A stretch of 64,000 nucleotides of DNA from an uncultured Anaerococcus sp. (GTDB lineage Bacteria; Bacillota; Clostridia; Tissierellales; Peptoniphilaceae): positions 9,574 through 73,573 of the forward strand of contig URUJ01000005.1 of the NCBI GenBank assembly GCA_900551095.1, written 5' to 3'. Made by a program: the position numbers and the translations under genes. The notes under the pieces were generated by a model, which was not told where the DNA came from, did no database searches, and saw only the letters and a program-made list of their open reading frames with translations. This document shows positions 16,624 to 24,911 of this stretch, one piece after another. Positions within the stretch are counted from its first letter, which is position 1; every line of letters starts with the position of its first letter.

Positions 16624-17687
16624 CTCAATTCTCCTAAAACTTCTATAAGTCTATCTATATCTTCCTTTGTGTTTTCAAATCCGAGACTAATTCTTAAAGA
16701 ATGGCTGGCCCTTTCTTCGCCATAAATTCTTTCAACAACCTTCGAAGGAATCACAGCCCCAGCCCTACAAGCAGAACCTGCAGAAACAGCTATGCCGTGC
16801 ATATCTAGATAAGTAAGCAAAAAGTCTGACTTATAATCTTTAAAATGAATATTTACAATATGGTCAACTGTTTTTTCTGGATTGCCATTTATTTCGTAAT
16901 TTAACTTTGATTTAGCTAAAGAATCTAACAAATAATCCTTCAAGTCCTTTATCTTTTCTCTTTCAGAAATCATATAAGGGAAAGATTTTGCCATGGAATA
17001 AGCTCCCATCACAAAGGATGTGCCCGCCCTGCGGTATTTTTCCTGCTCACCGCCCTTTATAAAGGAGGGAAGATTTTCTCTAGCGAAAAGCACTCCAAAA
17101 CCATTTATCCCGCCAATCTTATGGCCTGAAAGGGACAAGAAGTCAATATTTAGCTCATCTACATCAATATCTAGGTGACCATAGGCTTGGACACAATCGA
17201 CATGAAAGTAAATGTCTTTTTCTTTTAAAAATTTGCCGATTTCCTTAATAGGCATGATAAGGCCCATTTCATTGTTAACCATCATTATAGAAACGAGTCG
17301 CACTTGGTCTGTGATTTTTCCCTTTAATTCGCCAAGGTCTATACCTTCCTCGTTTGCCTTTATAATAATTGTATTTGAAGGATTATAAGTATTTTCAATC
17401 GAATCGTGCTCGATATTAGTTGTAATTATTTTTTCATTCTTAAAGGCTGATAAAACAGTATTGTTCGATTCGCTAGCACCTGATGTAAAAATAATATGAC
17501 CAGGATCTGCTCCTATGCTTCCTGCTATTTCTCTTCTAGCTTCTTCTAAAATCTTTTTGGCATCTCTCCCAAAAGCGTGACTAGAATCAGGATTGCCATC
17601 AAATAAGTCTGCCTTTTCTAATATTTCTTCTAAAATTTTCTTTCTTTTAATGCTTGTTGCAGCATAGTCAAAATAAATCTTCTTCAT
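16620..17687 (-). CDS. Cysteine desulfurase (NifS/IscS family, probable MnmA partner)
   Basis: 355 residues; a PLP-dependent enzyme that releases sulfur from cysteine as a persulfide. The PLP lysine is in LSGHKIGGINGFG, the catalytic cysteine in VSAGSACRAGAV, and the fold starts with the usual YFDYAATS. It overlaps mnmA by four bases. In Bacillus subtilis a similar dedicated desulfurase (YrvO) sits next to mnmA, so this copy most likely serves tRNA thiolation instead of general Fe-S assembly. No iscU/sufU-like scaffold gene is nearby. Confidence 0.93.
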   Translation of the reverse strand: MKKIYFDYAATSIKRKKILEEILEKADLFDGNPDSSHAFGRDAKKILEEARREIAGSIGADPGHIIFTSGASESNNTVLSAFKNEKIITTNIEHDSIENTYNPSNTIIIKANEEGIDLGELKGKITDQVRLVSIMMVNNEMGLIMPIKEIGKFLKEKDIYFHVDCVQAYGHLDIDVDELNIDFLSLSGHKIGGINGFGVLFARENLPSFIKGGEQEKYRRAGTSFVMGAYSMAKSFPYMISEREKIKDLKDYLLDSLAKSKLNYEINGNPEKTVDHIVNIHFKDYKSDFLLTYLDMHGIAVSAGSACRAGAVIPSKVVERIYGEERASHSLRISLGFENTKEDIDRLIEVLGELR

Positions 17688-17737
17688 TCCATAAATATAC
17701 TTGTCTAAGCATTGAAATCAATGTTTTTGCCCAAAGG

Positions 17738-17757
17738 AAAAAACCGCTCAAAAGCGG
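17738..17757 (-). terminator. Small hairpin with T run upstream of the desulfurase operon
   Basis: Stem CCGCT/AGCGG with loop CAAA (17744-17757), then six T residues on the minus strand. It seems redundant with the terminator at 17836-17861, unless a short transcript or gene relic lies between them. Confidence 0.6.
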
Positions 17758-17835
17758 CTCTTACTTGCTTAATTTTTTGTAGATTAAGAATTACCGGACC
17801 AAAGACATAGGCTACAGTAAGTAAAATTACCAAAG

Positions 17836-17861
17836 CAAAAAACCAGACTCAAGGCCTGGTT
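17836..17861 (-). terminator. Terminator after the aldose-epimerase-like gene
   Basis: Stem AACCAG/CTGGTT (17841-17846 with 17856-17861) and a T-rich run on the minus strand, immediately after the stop codon at 17866. Confidence 0.78.
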
Positions 17862-17865
17862 TATT

Positions 17866-18561
17866 TTATCTTTCTATATTTATTTTCATCCTTGCCGAAA
17901 AAGTCTCGCCGGTCTTTAGGATATGTGGATTTCCGCCTTTTACAAAGGATTTTCCATTATAACAAGGTTCCACGCACCTATAATCATCCAGAAAATCTGT
18001 CCAGATGGCAAACTTGTGGAAGTTTTCACTTGTAATTTTAATGGTAAAATTTTCTGCCTCAAAAGAAACTTCACTCGCATCCAAAAAATAAGTATCTTCT
18101 AGATTAAAACCAGAGAAATCTACACCATCTACTTTAAAACCGTCTCCTGCCTTAAAATATGGGTGAAAACCAGGTGCAACAGGTTGGTCTTTATCAGAAT
18201 TATTTACCATTTTAATTTCTGCTTCAAGGTGATTTTCGTTAAGCTCGTAACTTATAAAAGAATCTACTCCCTCATAACCACATTTGCCGCCTAGGGTTAA
18301 AACGGCTTTATTATCGCTTTTTTCTACAAGATTCCACTCATTATCTCTGCCATAACCATGGTCTTTTAATTGATTTATCTCACTTGGGCCAAAGGAAGGC
18401 AAACACGGATGACTACCGCCTCTTGTTTTTGTTTTGCCAGATATTTCTGTTTCAAACTTTGGAAATAATACATCTTTTCCGTCGCAGGAAAATTCCTCTA
18501 TGTAAGCTCCTTTTGTATTTGCTATTAAATTTAATTTATCATTTGTTAATTTGATTTTCAT
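17866..18561 (-). CDS. Aldose 1-epimerase family protein (galactose mutarotase-like)
   Basis: 231 residues of the mutarotase beta-sandwich superfamily, somewhat shorter than classical galactose mutarotase (about 340) and similar to LacX/YeaD-type hexose-phosphate or aldose epimerase homologues. Family-like elements are KTRGGSHPCLPSFGPSE near residue 50 and APGFHPYFKAGDG with the conserved histidine. It probably interconverts anomers of a sugar or sugar phosphate. An in-frame ATG at 18582 exists, but the GGGAG ribosome site precedes the ATG at 18561. It lies downstream of the EamA gene. Confidence 0.82.
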   Translation of the reverse strand: MKIKLTNDKLNLIANTKGAYIEEFSCDGKDVLFPKFETEISGKTKTRGGSHPCLPSFGPSEINQLKDHGYGRDNEWNLVEKSDNKAVLTLGGKCGYEGVDSFISYELNENHLEAEIKMVNNSDKDQPVAPGFHPYFKAGDGFKVDGVDFSGFNLEDTYFLDASEVSFEAENFTIKITSENFHKFAIWTDFLDDYRCVEPCYNGKSFVKGGNPHILKTGETFSARMKINIER

Positions 18562-18593
18562 ATTTTCTCCCTTTTTTCGCATAAAAATAATAA

Positions 18594-19007
18594 CTATAGT
18601 GCCATTGTCAATGTTCCAAGACCAATTAAGATTGTCCCTATAATCGCTTTTTTGCTTGCCACTTCGCCTAAAATTGTAAAGGCAAAAATCATTGTAAAAA
18701 CTACGCTTAGCTTATCAATTGGTACGACTTTGGATACATCAGCCATCTGAATCGCCTTATAATAGCTAAGCCAAGAAATCCCTGTGGCAAGACCCGATAA
18801 GACTAGAAATATCAGGGTTTTTCTGCTTATATTTCCAAAATCATGTTGACCACCCACTACAAAGACCATTATCCAAGAAAAAACGAGGACAACAGTGGTT
18901 CTTATAGCAGTAGCTAGGTTTGAATTTATATCGCTTATACCAATTTTGGCCAAGATTGATGTAAGAGCTGCAAATACAGCTGATATGAGGGCGTAGATAT
19001 ATGCCAT
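18594..19007 (-). CDS. Small EamA-family (DMT) membrane transporter, single domain
   Basis: 137 residues, four to five hydrophobic helices, one EamA repeat (AVFAALTSILAKIGI at the start; LGEVASKKAIIGTILIG near the end). Most DMT transporters have two such repeats in about 300 residues. Single-repeat proteins of this size work as dimers, like small multidrug resistance proteins. Substrate unknown. An AAAAGGAGAA leader precedes the start. The sequence does not decide whether it shares a transcript with the downstream epimerase-like gene. Confidence 0.85.
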   Translation of the reverse strand: MAYIYALISAVFAALTSILAKIGISDINSNLATAIRTTVVLVFSWIMVFVVGGQHDFGNISRKTLIFLVLSGLATGISWLSYYKAIQMADVSKVVPIDKLSVVFTMIFAFTILGEVASKKAIIGTILIGLGTLTMAL

Positions 19008-19018
19008 TTTTTCTCCTT

Positions 19019-19043
19019 TTAAAAAAACTCCCCCAAAAGGGAG
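19019..19043 (-). terminator. Terminator after the YdbC gene
   Basis: Stem CTCCC/GGGAG (19028-19032 with 19039-19043) with T run on the minus strand at 19021-19027, between ydbC and the EamA gene. Confidence 0.75.
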
Positions 19044-19050
19044 AGTTTAC

Positions 19051-19272
19051 TTAATCTTCGAATTCATCAGCTAGGATATTTTTTAAGACTTCTGCCTCTT
19101 CTGCTGTAAGGGTAATTCCCTTGCTCATCCTAGTGTGATCTTCGTTCCAATCTCTAATGTCGTATTTTGGATCTCTTTCATTCCAGCTAACAAGGTTTAA
19201 CTCCTTTGTCCAACCCTTTGCATTGGTTGAAAGTACTCCAATATTTTCTACTATATCGTATTTAATTGCCAT
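19051..19272 (-). CDS. YdbC/PC4-family single-stranded nucleic-acid-binding protein
   Basis: 73 residues. The pattern IGVLSTNAKGWTKELNLVSW, then PKYDIRDWNEDHTRMSKGITL, is typical of the bacterial YdbC family, which has the fold of the eukaryotic transcription coactivator PC4 and binds single-stranded DNA. It is a small cytosolic protein whose exact role in Firmicutes is not settled. It starts with an AGGAGAGAAATT leader and has its own terminator. Confidence 0.88.
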   Translation of the reverse strand: MAIKYDIVENIGVLSTNAKGWTKELNLVSWNERDPKYDIRDWNEDHTRMSKGITLTAEEAEVLKNILADEFED

Positions 19273-19306
19273 AATTTCTCTCCTTTTATAAGTATATGTT
19301 AATTTT

Positions 19307-20365
19307 TTATTTCTTCAAATTCATTCGTCTAGTAACTTCTTTTTGGATTTTGCTATAGTCATAACCGGCATATTTGAGACGTTTCTCCCTTTCTTTGCCG
19401 TATGACCAGTGGCCGTCTATAATTTCTTGGATAAGCTCATCATAATTTTTCCTAGACTTGCCTTTAATTAATAAAGGATAATCTCTATATAAGGAATTTT
19501 TGTCAATATTTCCGGAATATCCATCTACCCTTCCCTTGTGAGCATACTGCCAAATGTCAAATTCTGTATCAGTATAACCAGTAAAACCAATTCCATCATA
19601 GTCAGCTATCCAGAAATTACCTCTGTTTCGTACTTCTTTGCTAAGATGTTTTTTGGCAAAGTATGGATAGGAGTAGACTCCTGCTAGATAACCATTTCTC
19701 TCCATTATATTTATGAAAGTTGTTGCAACATTTGAAAGTTCCTCTTTACTTACCAAGGCTTGTCTTAAGTTATCTTCCATATCTATGAAGATTGGTAGTG
19801 AAACATTTTTATCCTTGATATAGCTAAGAACATAATTTGCTTCTTTTGTGGCTTCGGCTGTATTTGTCGCTCTTGAATAATGGTAAAATCCTATCGGAAC
19901 ATTTCTAGCATTAAGGTTTTTATAGTGGCTATCTACTGTAAAATCTTTTCTTAAATAATAAGTTTTTTCTCCTGTTTCCTTATCTTCATCAAAGGTAGTT
20001 ATAGATGACCTTAAAATTGCACCATCTATGTCTTTTGCAAACTTATCGTAATTTATGCCACCAGGATTTTGGTGCTCACTCATATCTACTACATTTGAAT
20101 ATACTGCGGTTTTAGGATAGACAATAGGCTTATTTTCCTTTACCTCTTCAACTACCTTTAGGTCAGGTTTTAAATCTGGATTTTTCTTTATAAGCTCATC
20201 TCGTCTTGCCTTTACCTTTTCTTTATCAATCTTGATTCCATTTTTTATTAGGACTTCATCAAGACTTGTAGGATCGTATTTTATAACTTCATCTGCGTGG
20301 GCAAGTGTTGGTGCTCCGATTAAAAGAGCTACTCCTATTGCAATAATTTTTGTTGATTTTTTCAT
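19307..20365 (-). CDS. Secreted glycoside hydrolase family 25 lysozyme
   Basis: 352 residues with a signal peptide (MKKSTKIIAIGVALLIGAPTLAHA), a charged linker to about residue 95, and a GH25 muramidase domain. The catalytic acidic residues are in VVDMSEHQNPGGINYDKF and LPIFIDMEDN, and the fold closes with DIWQYAHKGRVDGYSGNID. It should cleave N-acetylmuramic acid beta-1,4 bonds in peptidoglycan. The chosen start at 20365 has GGAGATATA before it. Its ATG shares one base with the msrA stop (TAATG), so the two are coupled. No cell-wall-binding repeats are visible. Confidence 0.92.
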   Translation of the reverse strand: MKKSTKIIAIGVALLIGAPTLAHADEVIKYDPTSLDEVLIKNGIKIDKEKVKARRDELIKKNPDLKPDLKVVEEVKENKPIVYPKTAVYSNVVDMSEHQNPGGINYDKFAKDIDGAILRSSITTFDEDKETGEKTYYLRKDFTVDSHYKNLNARNVPIGFYHYSRATNTAEATKEANYVLSYIKDKNVSLPIFIDMEDNLRQALVSKEELSNVATTFINIMERNGYLAGVYSYPYFAKKHLSKEVRNRGNFWIADYDGIGFTGYTDTEFDIWQYAHKGRVDGYSGNIDKNSLYRDYPLLIKGKSRKNYDELIQEIIDGHWSYGKEREKRLKYAGYDYSKIQKEVTRRMNLKK

Positions 20366-20847
20366 TATATCTCCAGTACATCTGTTAGGTCTATATGACA
20401 ATAGCCATTAGGGTTTTTCTTCAAATAATCTTGGTGGTAGTTTTCTGCAACAACATAAGACTTTAATTTTTCTACTTCGACTAAGATTTTTCTATCAGAT
20501 TCTTTTTGCTTTTTGTTTATAAAATCTCGTATAAAGTCTAAATCTCTTTCATCTTTTGCATAAATTCCTGTCCTATATTGGCGACCTAAATCATTTCCCT
20601 GCCTATTAAGTGAAAAAGGATTGATAATATAAAAATAATGCTCTAGTATTTCTTCTAGGGTTATTTTTGTATCGTCAAATGTCACTTTAACAGTTTCAGC
20701 AAAATCTGTCTTATATAAATCTTCGTAAGTAGTTGTTTCGGTTTTTCCGTTAGCATAACCAGCTTCTGTAGCAACTACCCCGTCAAGGCCCCCAAAATAA
20801 GCATCTACACCCCAAAAACATCCACCTGCTAAATATATATCTTTCAT
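20365..20847 (-). CDS. msrA: Peptide methionine-(S)-sulfoxide reductase
   Basis: 160 residues. The catalytic motif is GGCFWGVDAYFGG at residues 8-20, with the nucleophilic cysteine in GCFWG; the segments PFSLNRQGNDLGRQYRTGIY and AENYHQDYLKKNPNGYC are typical of MsrA. It repairs oxidised methionine in proteins, using thioredoxin. Four bases overlap the upstream ThrE-like gene, and its stop overlaps the lysozyme start. No MsrB domain is fused. Confidence 0.95.
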   Translation of the reverse strand: MKDIYLAGGCFWGVDAYFGGLDGVVATEAGYANGKTETTTYEDLYKTDFAETVKVTFDDTKITLEEILEHYFYIINPFSLNRQGNDLGRQYRTGIYAKDERDLDFIRDFINKKQKESDRKILVEVEKLKSYVVAENYHQDYLKKNPNGYCHIDLTDVLEI

Positions 20848-21326
20848 TTTTTTCTCCTAAAAAATGCTTTTGTAAAATCTGTCCTTCTTTGATTTCTCCA
20901 TTTAAATGTCTTAAGTGATGACGAAAATGAAGATGATAATAATACTCCGAAAGCTATAGCTGCTGCAATTCCTAAAGCCTTATAGAAATTACTTAGAGCG
21001 TTAAAGTTGTCATTTGCTATAAAACATGTCATAGTCTTATAAATCGCTTCACCTGGGCAAAGATTGATTATACCAGGAAGGATAAAAACACTTGCTGGAT
21101 AATGATAAACCCTTGCCAAAACCTCAGCAGTTGCAGCCATTACTAAGGCTGAAACTAAAGAGCCTAAATAAACGGATCCTGTATATGACAAGATTGCCTT
21201 GTATATAATCCAACCTAAACCTGCTGCTAGGCTTGAAATATAAATTGCTTTTTTAGGTAGGTCAAAAATCAAACCAAATCCAATAGCCGCTATCGTTGCT
21301 ATAATAAATTCTCTTAGATAAAACAT
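20844..21326 (-). CDS. Threonine/serine exporter, small subunit (YjjB/ThrE C-terminal-like)
   Basis: 160 residues with about four or five membrane helices and the motif PASVFILPGIINLCPGEAIYKTM, characteristic of the YjjB half of the split ThrE family. It works with the larger YjjP-like half encoded directly upstream, one base away. A basic tail (KTFKWRNQRRTDFTK) probably lies on the cytosolic side. Predicted role is amino-acid export from the cell; the actual substrate is unproven. Confidence 0.88.
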   Translation of the reverse strand: MFYLREFIIATIAAIGFGLIFDLPKKAIYISSLAAGLGWIIYKAILSYTGSVYLGSLVSALVMAATAEVLARVYHYPASVFILPGIINLCPGEAIYKTMTCFIANDNFNALSNFYKALGIAAAIAFGVLLSSSFSSSLKTFKWRNQRRTDFTKAFFRRKK

Positions 21327-21327
21327 A

Positions 21328-22110
21328 TTAACCCCAAATCTTCATAATCGTAATAGGAGTACCTACTCCCATAGCAAGCGCTGTCGAAATTAAAATCGCA
21401 AGGACAGCTCCAGTTAAGCCTGATGTAGCATCCCCACTCATCAAGTCCCTCATCGCATTTGTAATCATTATTCCTGGAAGAAGGGCCATCATGGAAGCAA
21501 CTATAATTACCCCAGAATTAATCCCTGGTGTGAAATGAGCAAAAATCATAGTTAGCAAGGAAACTATCACTCCGTAAAGATAGTTTACGACAAAATAACC
21601 AATCCCATGTTTTTCCATAAAAAATGACGAATAATAAGATAACATTCCCACAATAACGGATATCGCCATCTCCTCTTGACCACCACTTAGAAGAAGGGAA
21701 AAAGCTCCCGCCGCTATACCGCCTCCTAAGATTTTTTCAAAGAGTGGTTTTCCTGTAGATTCTTTGATTTTTTTAAGTTCTACAAAGGCTTCTTCTAGAC
21801 TAAGTTTGCCAGCACAGAAATCTCTTGAAAACTGGTTTACCTTATCAACATAAAAAAGCTTATTTGACCTATTTTTTACTCTCCTAACATTGGTATGGAT
21901 TTCGTTTTCAAAGGTAAAAGAAAGGATAATCACATTGAAGGTAGAATACACATCCACATCCTTGGCGTTGGTCTTACTTCTTATAATTCTTTCAACTGTA
22001 TCTTCAACCCTGTAAATTTCCGCCCCATTTTCTAGCATAATAGCCCCAGCATCTGAGGCGACTTCAGATAATAATACAGCCGCTTTTTCATTTTTAATCT
22101 TATCGTACAT
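21328..22110 (-). CDS. Threonine/serine exporter, large subunit (YjjP/ThrE N-terminal-like)
   Basis: 260 residues: a soluble N-terminal half of about 115 residues (EVASDAGAIMLENGAEIYRVEDTVERI is the family hallmark), then five membrane helices beginning near GGGIAAGAFSLLLSGG. It pairs with the small subunit that follows after one base. Together they correspond to the single-chain ThrE of actinobacteria. Confidence 0.9.
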   Translation of the reverse strand: MYDKIKNEKAAVLLSEVASDAGAIMLENGAEIYRVEDTVERIIRSKTNAKDVDVYSTFNVIILSFTFENEIHTNVRRVKNRSNKLFYVDKVNQFSRDFCAGKLSLEEAFVELKKIKESTGKPLFEKILGGGIAAGAFSLLLSGGQEEMAISVIVGMLSYYSSFFMEKHGIGYFVVNYLYGVIVSLLTMIFAHFTPGINSGVIIVASMMALLPGIMITNAMRDLMSGDATSGLTGAVLAILISTALAMGVGTPITIMKIWG

Positions 22111-22118
22111 AACTTTTC

Positions 22119-22907
22119 CTACAAATACTTATTTTTATATTTTTTGATATTTTCTTCAGACAAAAACTCATAGGCGTCGTTTATTTCTTGGAATTTCTCC
22201 TTCGCACCAGCTTCTTTGTTTAAATCTGGGTGATATTTCTTAGCAAGTTTCCTATAAGCTAGTTTAACCTCATAAATATCTGTATTTACAGCTACACCAA
22301 GTACTCCTGTGGCAGATTCATATTTTTCCTTAAAACCAAGGTCATTAACCCCGTTATAGCCTGGGCCATAATTTTGATATCCACCATTATATCCACCAAA
22401 ATCATCCTGATTGAAATCTCTAGTGTCATAATAAGTGAAATTGCCAAAGAGGTCCTCGAAGTAAGAATACATCTTCTCTTGGCGGGCTCTAGCCTCCTCT
22501 TCGGCTTGTCTTTGCCTTTCTTTTTCTTGATCAAGCTTATATTTTTCAGAATAATCTGAAATATTTTCAAATCCTACCTTTTCTCCAGTAATTAGATAAT
22601 TTGCTCTATCGTACATCCATTCAGTAAGGACATAATTTCCATACCTTAAAAGCGATATAAAGCTTGGTCCAAGTATTGGTATCACCAAAGCAATGAAAAT
22701 CGCGTACCATACTTTTGCAGGCAAAAATAATAAAAGAGTTGGAAGGAATATAAAAGTTGAACAACCCACCATAAAAACTACTGCTAGTAAACTTCTAATT
22801 CCCTCAAAGGTCATAACAAGTATATTCATAAAATTGATTAGAACTGTAAATATCGTTCCAATTACGGTCGCAAGTCCATGGAGGAACTTGCCAAAAATTT
22901 TTTTCAT
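22119..22907 (-). CDS. Membrane-anchored J-domain protein
   Basis: About 262 residues. Three hydrophobic segments occupy residues 1-100, then a charged Gln/Glu/Arg linker (QEKERQRQAEEEARARQEKM) and a Tyr/Gly/Asn-rich stretch. The C-terminal J domain (about residues 195-262) has the HPD motif in LAKKYHPDLNKEAGAKEKF. J domains stimulate Hsp70 (DnaK) ATPase, so this would recruit DnaK to the membrane. It is not DnaJ itself, having no zinc-finger or client-binding region. The preferred start (22907) follows AAAGGATTGCTT; an in-frame ATG also occurs at 22940. The two exporter genes lie downstream, eight bases away. Confidence 0.85.
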   Translation of the reverse strand: MKKIFGKFLHGLATVIGTIFTVLINFMNILVMTFEGIRSLLAVVFMVGCSTFIFLPTLLLFLPAKVWYAIFIALVIPILGPSFISLLRYGNYVLTEWMYDRANYLITGEKVGFENISDYSEKYKLDQEKERQRQAEEEARARQEKMYSYFEDLFGNFTYYDTRDFNQDDFGGYNGGYQNYGPGYNGVNDLGFKEKYESATGVLGVAVNTDIYEVKLAYRKLAKKYHPDLNKEAGAKEKFQEINDAYEFLSEENIKKYKNKYL

Positions 22908-22966
22908 AAGCAATCCTTTCTGTCCTCTAATATTATACATCTTTAAGCTTTTTTACCAACAATAAA

Positions 22967-22986
22967 ACAGGTCCTTGTAGACCTGT
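22967..22986 (-). terminator. Hairpin after the ABC exporter gene
   Basis: Perfect stem ACAGGTC/GACCTGT (22967-22973 with 22980-22986); on the minus strand it is followed by a moderately T-rich stretch. Confidence 0.65.
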
Positions 22987-22992
22987 CATATT

Positions 22993-24765
22993 TTATCCAA
23001 ATAAATCTGTATTATTTGAATTATATAGATTGTAATAGACGCCTTTTTTGGCTAGAAGATCTTTGTGGCTGCCTCTTTCAACTATTCCATCATAGGTTAA
23101 AACTATGATTTCATCAGCATTTATAATAGTTGATAACCTGTGGGCGATTGTAAGAGTAGTCCTACCCTTTGAAAGTTTTTCTAAAGATTTTTGGACAATA
23201 GCCTCACTCTTATTATCAAGAGCACTTGTCGCCTCATCTAGGATAAGAATTGGCGGATTTTTTAGAAAGACTCTCGCTATTGATATTCTCTGCTTTTGTC
23301 CTCCAGATAACTTCACTCCACGTTCACCGATGTAGGTATCAAATCCATCTGGTAAATCTTTTATAAATTCATCTGCCCCAGCAAGCCTTGCTGCCATCTT
23401 TATTTCGTCTATTTTTGCGTCTTCCTTGCCGTAGGCGATATTATCTTTTACCGTTCCTGAGAAAAGATAAACATCTTGTTGTACTATTCCAATATTATTT
23501 CTGAGAGACTCTATCGATAAGTCTTTGATGTTGGTATTATCAATCCTAACTTCACCACTGTTTACGTCATAAAATCTTGGGATTAGTTTAGAAATTGTTG
23601 TTTTGCCTGCACCTGATGGTCCTACAAGGGCAATATTTTCTCCAACATCAATCTTAAAGGACATATCTTTTAGAACATAAGGTTCATTTTCCGAAGTGTT
23701 TGGATACTTAAAGGAAACCCTATCAAATTCGATTTTTCCTTTAACATTTGTTAGAGTTTCAGGATTTTCCCTATCAAATATATCCCTATCAAGACTCATA
23801 ATTTCTATAAATCTCTCAATCCCAGTTGTTCCTCTTTCGTAAGTATCTGTAAAGTTTATCAATCTTTCAATTGTTGAAACCAACATATTTAAATACATTG
23901 TAAAGGCAATTAAATCTCCTGGTGTGATTTTTTTATTTATTACTAGATATCCTCCAAATAATATTAAAACCAAATACATGAGTCCAGAAAATGTATCTTT
24001 GACGCAAAAATATTTAGCCATGTTATAATATTGATCAGCCTTGATGTCTGCAAACTTGTCATTTTCCTTAGCAAATTTGGATTTTTCGATATCTTCGTTC
24101 GCAAATGATTTTACAACGCTAATACCTAGTAGTGTATCTTCTACACCTGCGTTAATTTCCCCTATTTGCCTTTTGGAATTTTTTGTAGCTCTTCTAAATT
24201 TTGCCCTAGACCTTCTTGAAACCACATACATTAGTGGAATTAGGATATAGATAACCAAGGATAATCTCCAGTTTATGGTCAAAAGTACCACAAAAGAAAT
24301 TATTAATTTTATAGCACCTACTAGAAATTCCTCAGGAACATGGTGGGAAAATTCTGTAATTTCAAACAAATCAGAAGTCAATCTTGTCATAAGTTGACCG
24401 ATTTTAGATTCGTTAAAAAATTCTGTATCCATTCCCATCAAGTGGTTGAATACATCTTTTCTCATGTCCCTTTCGATGGAAGCGCCCATGATGTGTCCCA
24501 TAGACTGCATAAAATACCTTGCTATAACTGATATTGCCTTGGTGATTGCATAAATTATAGCTACCTTTATTATCCTTGGCCCATCAAGGATACCAATTTG
24601 AGCCCAATCTGTAATATAGGATAACAATAGTGGCAAGATTAGCTCAGAGACTGTTGTAAAGGCTGCCGCAAATAAATCTATGGTTAATACCTTCTTATAG
24701 GGTCCGTAATAAGGAATGAACCTTTTTAAGAGGTATTTATTTGTATATTTTCTTTGTTTTTCCAT
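22993..24765 (-). CDS. ABC exporter, fused permease and ATPase
   Basis: 590 residues; a half-size type I exporter acting as a dimer. Six membrane helices lie in residues 25-310, followed by the ATPase with Walker A (LVGPSGAGKTTISKLI), the LSGGQKQRISIARVFL signature and Walker B (ILILDEATSALD). It resembles MsbA/LmrA-type multidrug or lipid exporters. The substrate is not evident and it is not next to a peptide or lantibiotic gene. It is monocistronic, with its own terminator, divergent from nfnAB. Confidence 0.92.
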   Translation of the reverse strand: MEKQRKYTNKYLLKRFIPYYGPYKKVLTIDLFAAAFTTVSELILPLLLSYITDWAQIGILDGPRIIKVAIIYAITKAISVIARYFMQSMGHIMGASIERDMRKDVFNHLMGMDTEFFNESKIGQLMTRLTSDLFEITEFSHHVPEEFLVGAIKLIISFVVLLTINWRLSLVIYILIPLMYVVSRRSRAKFRRATKNSKRQIGEINAGVEDTLLGISVVKSFANEDIEKSKFAKENDKFADIKADQYYNMAKYFCVKDTFSGLMYLVLILFGGYLVINKKITPGDLIAFTMYLNMLVSTIERLINFTDTYERGTTGIERFIEIMSLDRDIFDRENPETLTNVKGKIEFDRVSFKYPNTSENEPYVLKDMSFKIDVGENIALVGPSGAGKTTISKLIPRFYDVNSGEVRIDNTNIKDLSIESLRNNIGIVQQDVYLFSGTVKDNIAYGKEDAKIDEIKMAARLAGADEFIKDLPDGFDTYIGERGVKLSGGQKQRISIARVFLKNPPILILDEATSALDNKSEAIVQKSLEKLSKGRTTLTIAHRLSTIINADEIIVLTYDGIVERGSHKDLLAKKGVYYNLYNSNNTDLFG

Positions 24766-24869
24766 AAAACTCCCTTCTTTAATTTATAATAACAGGTCTA
24801 TAATACTATATTTTATAAATATTTCATCCCAAACCACTCTTAATATTTTTTATTTATTAATCTGAAATA

Positions 24870-24890
24870 TGTTATAATTAAAGTAAGAAG
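24870..24890 (+). promoter_or_regulatory. Extended -10 promoter of nfnAB with conserved downstream motif
   Basis: TGTTATAAT, an extended -10 (TATAAT at 24873-24878), continues as TATAATTAAAGTAAGAAG. Nearly the same stretch occurs at the flavodiiron gene promoter (52283-52300). No good -35 is seen. Confidence 0.6.
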
Positions 24891-24911
24891 TATTTGTTTA
24901 AAGGAGGAAGT

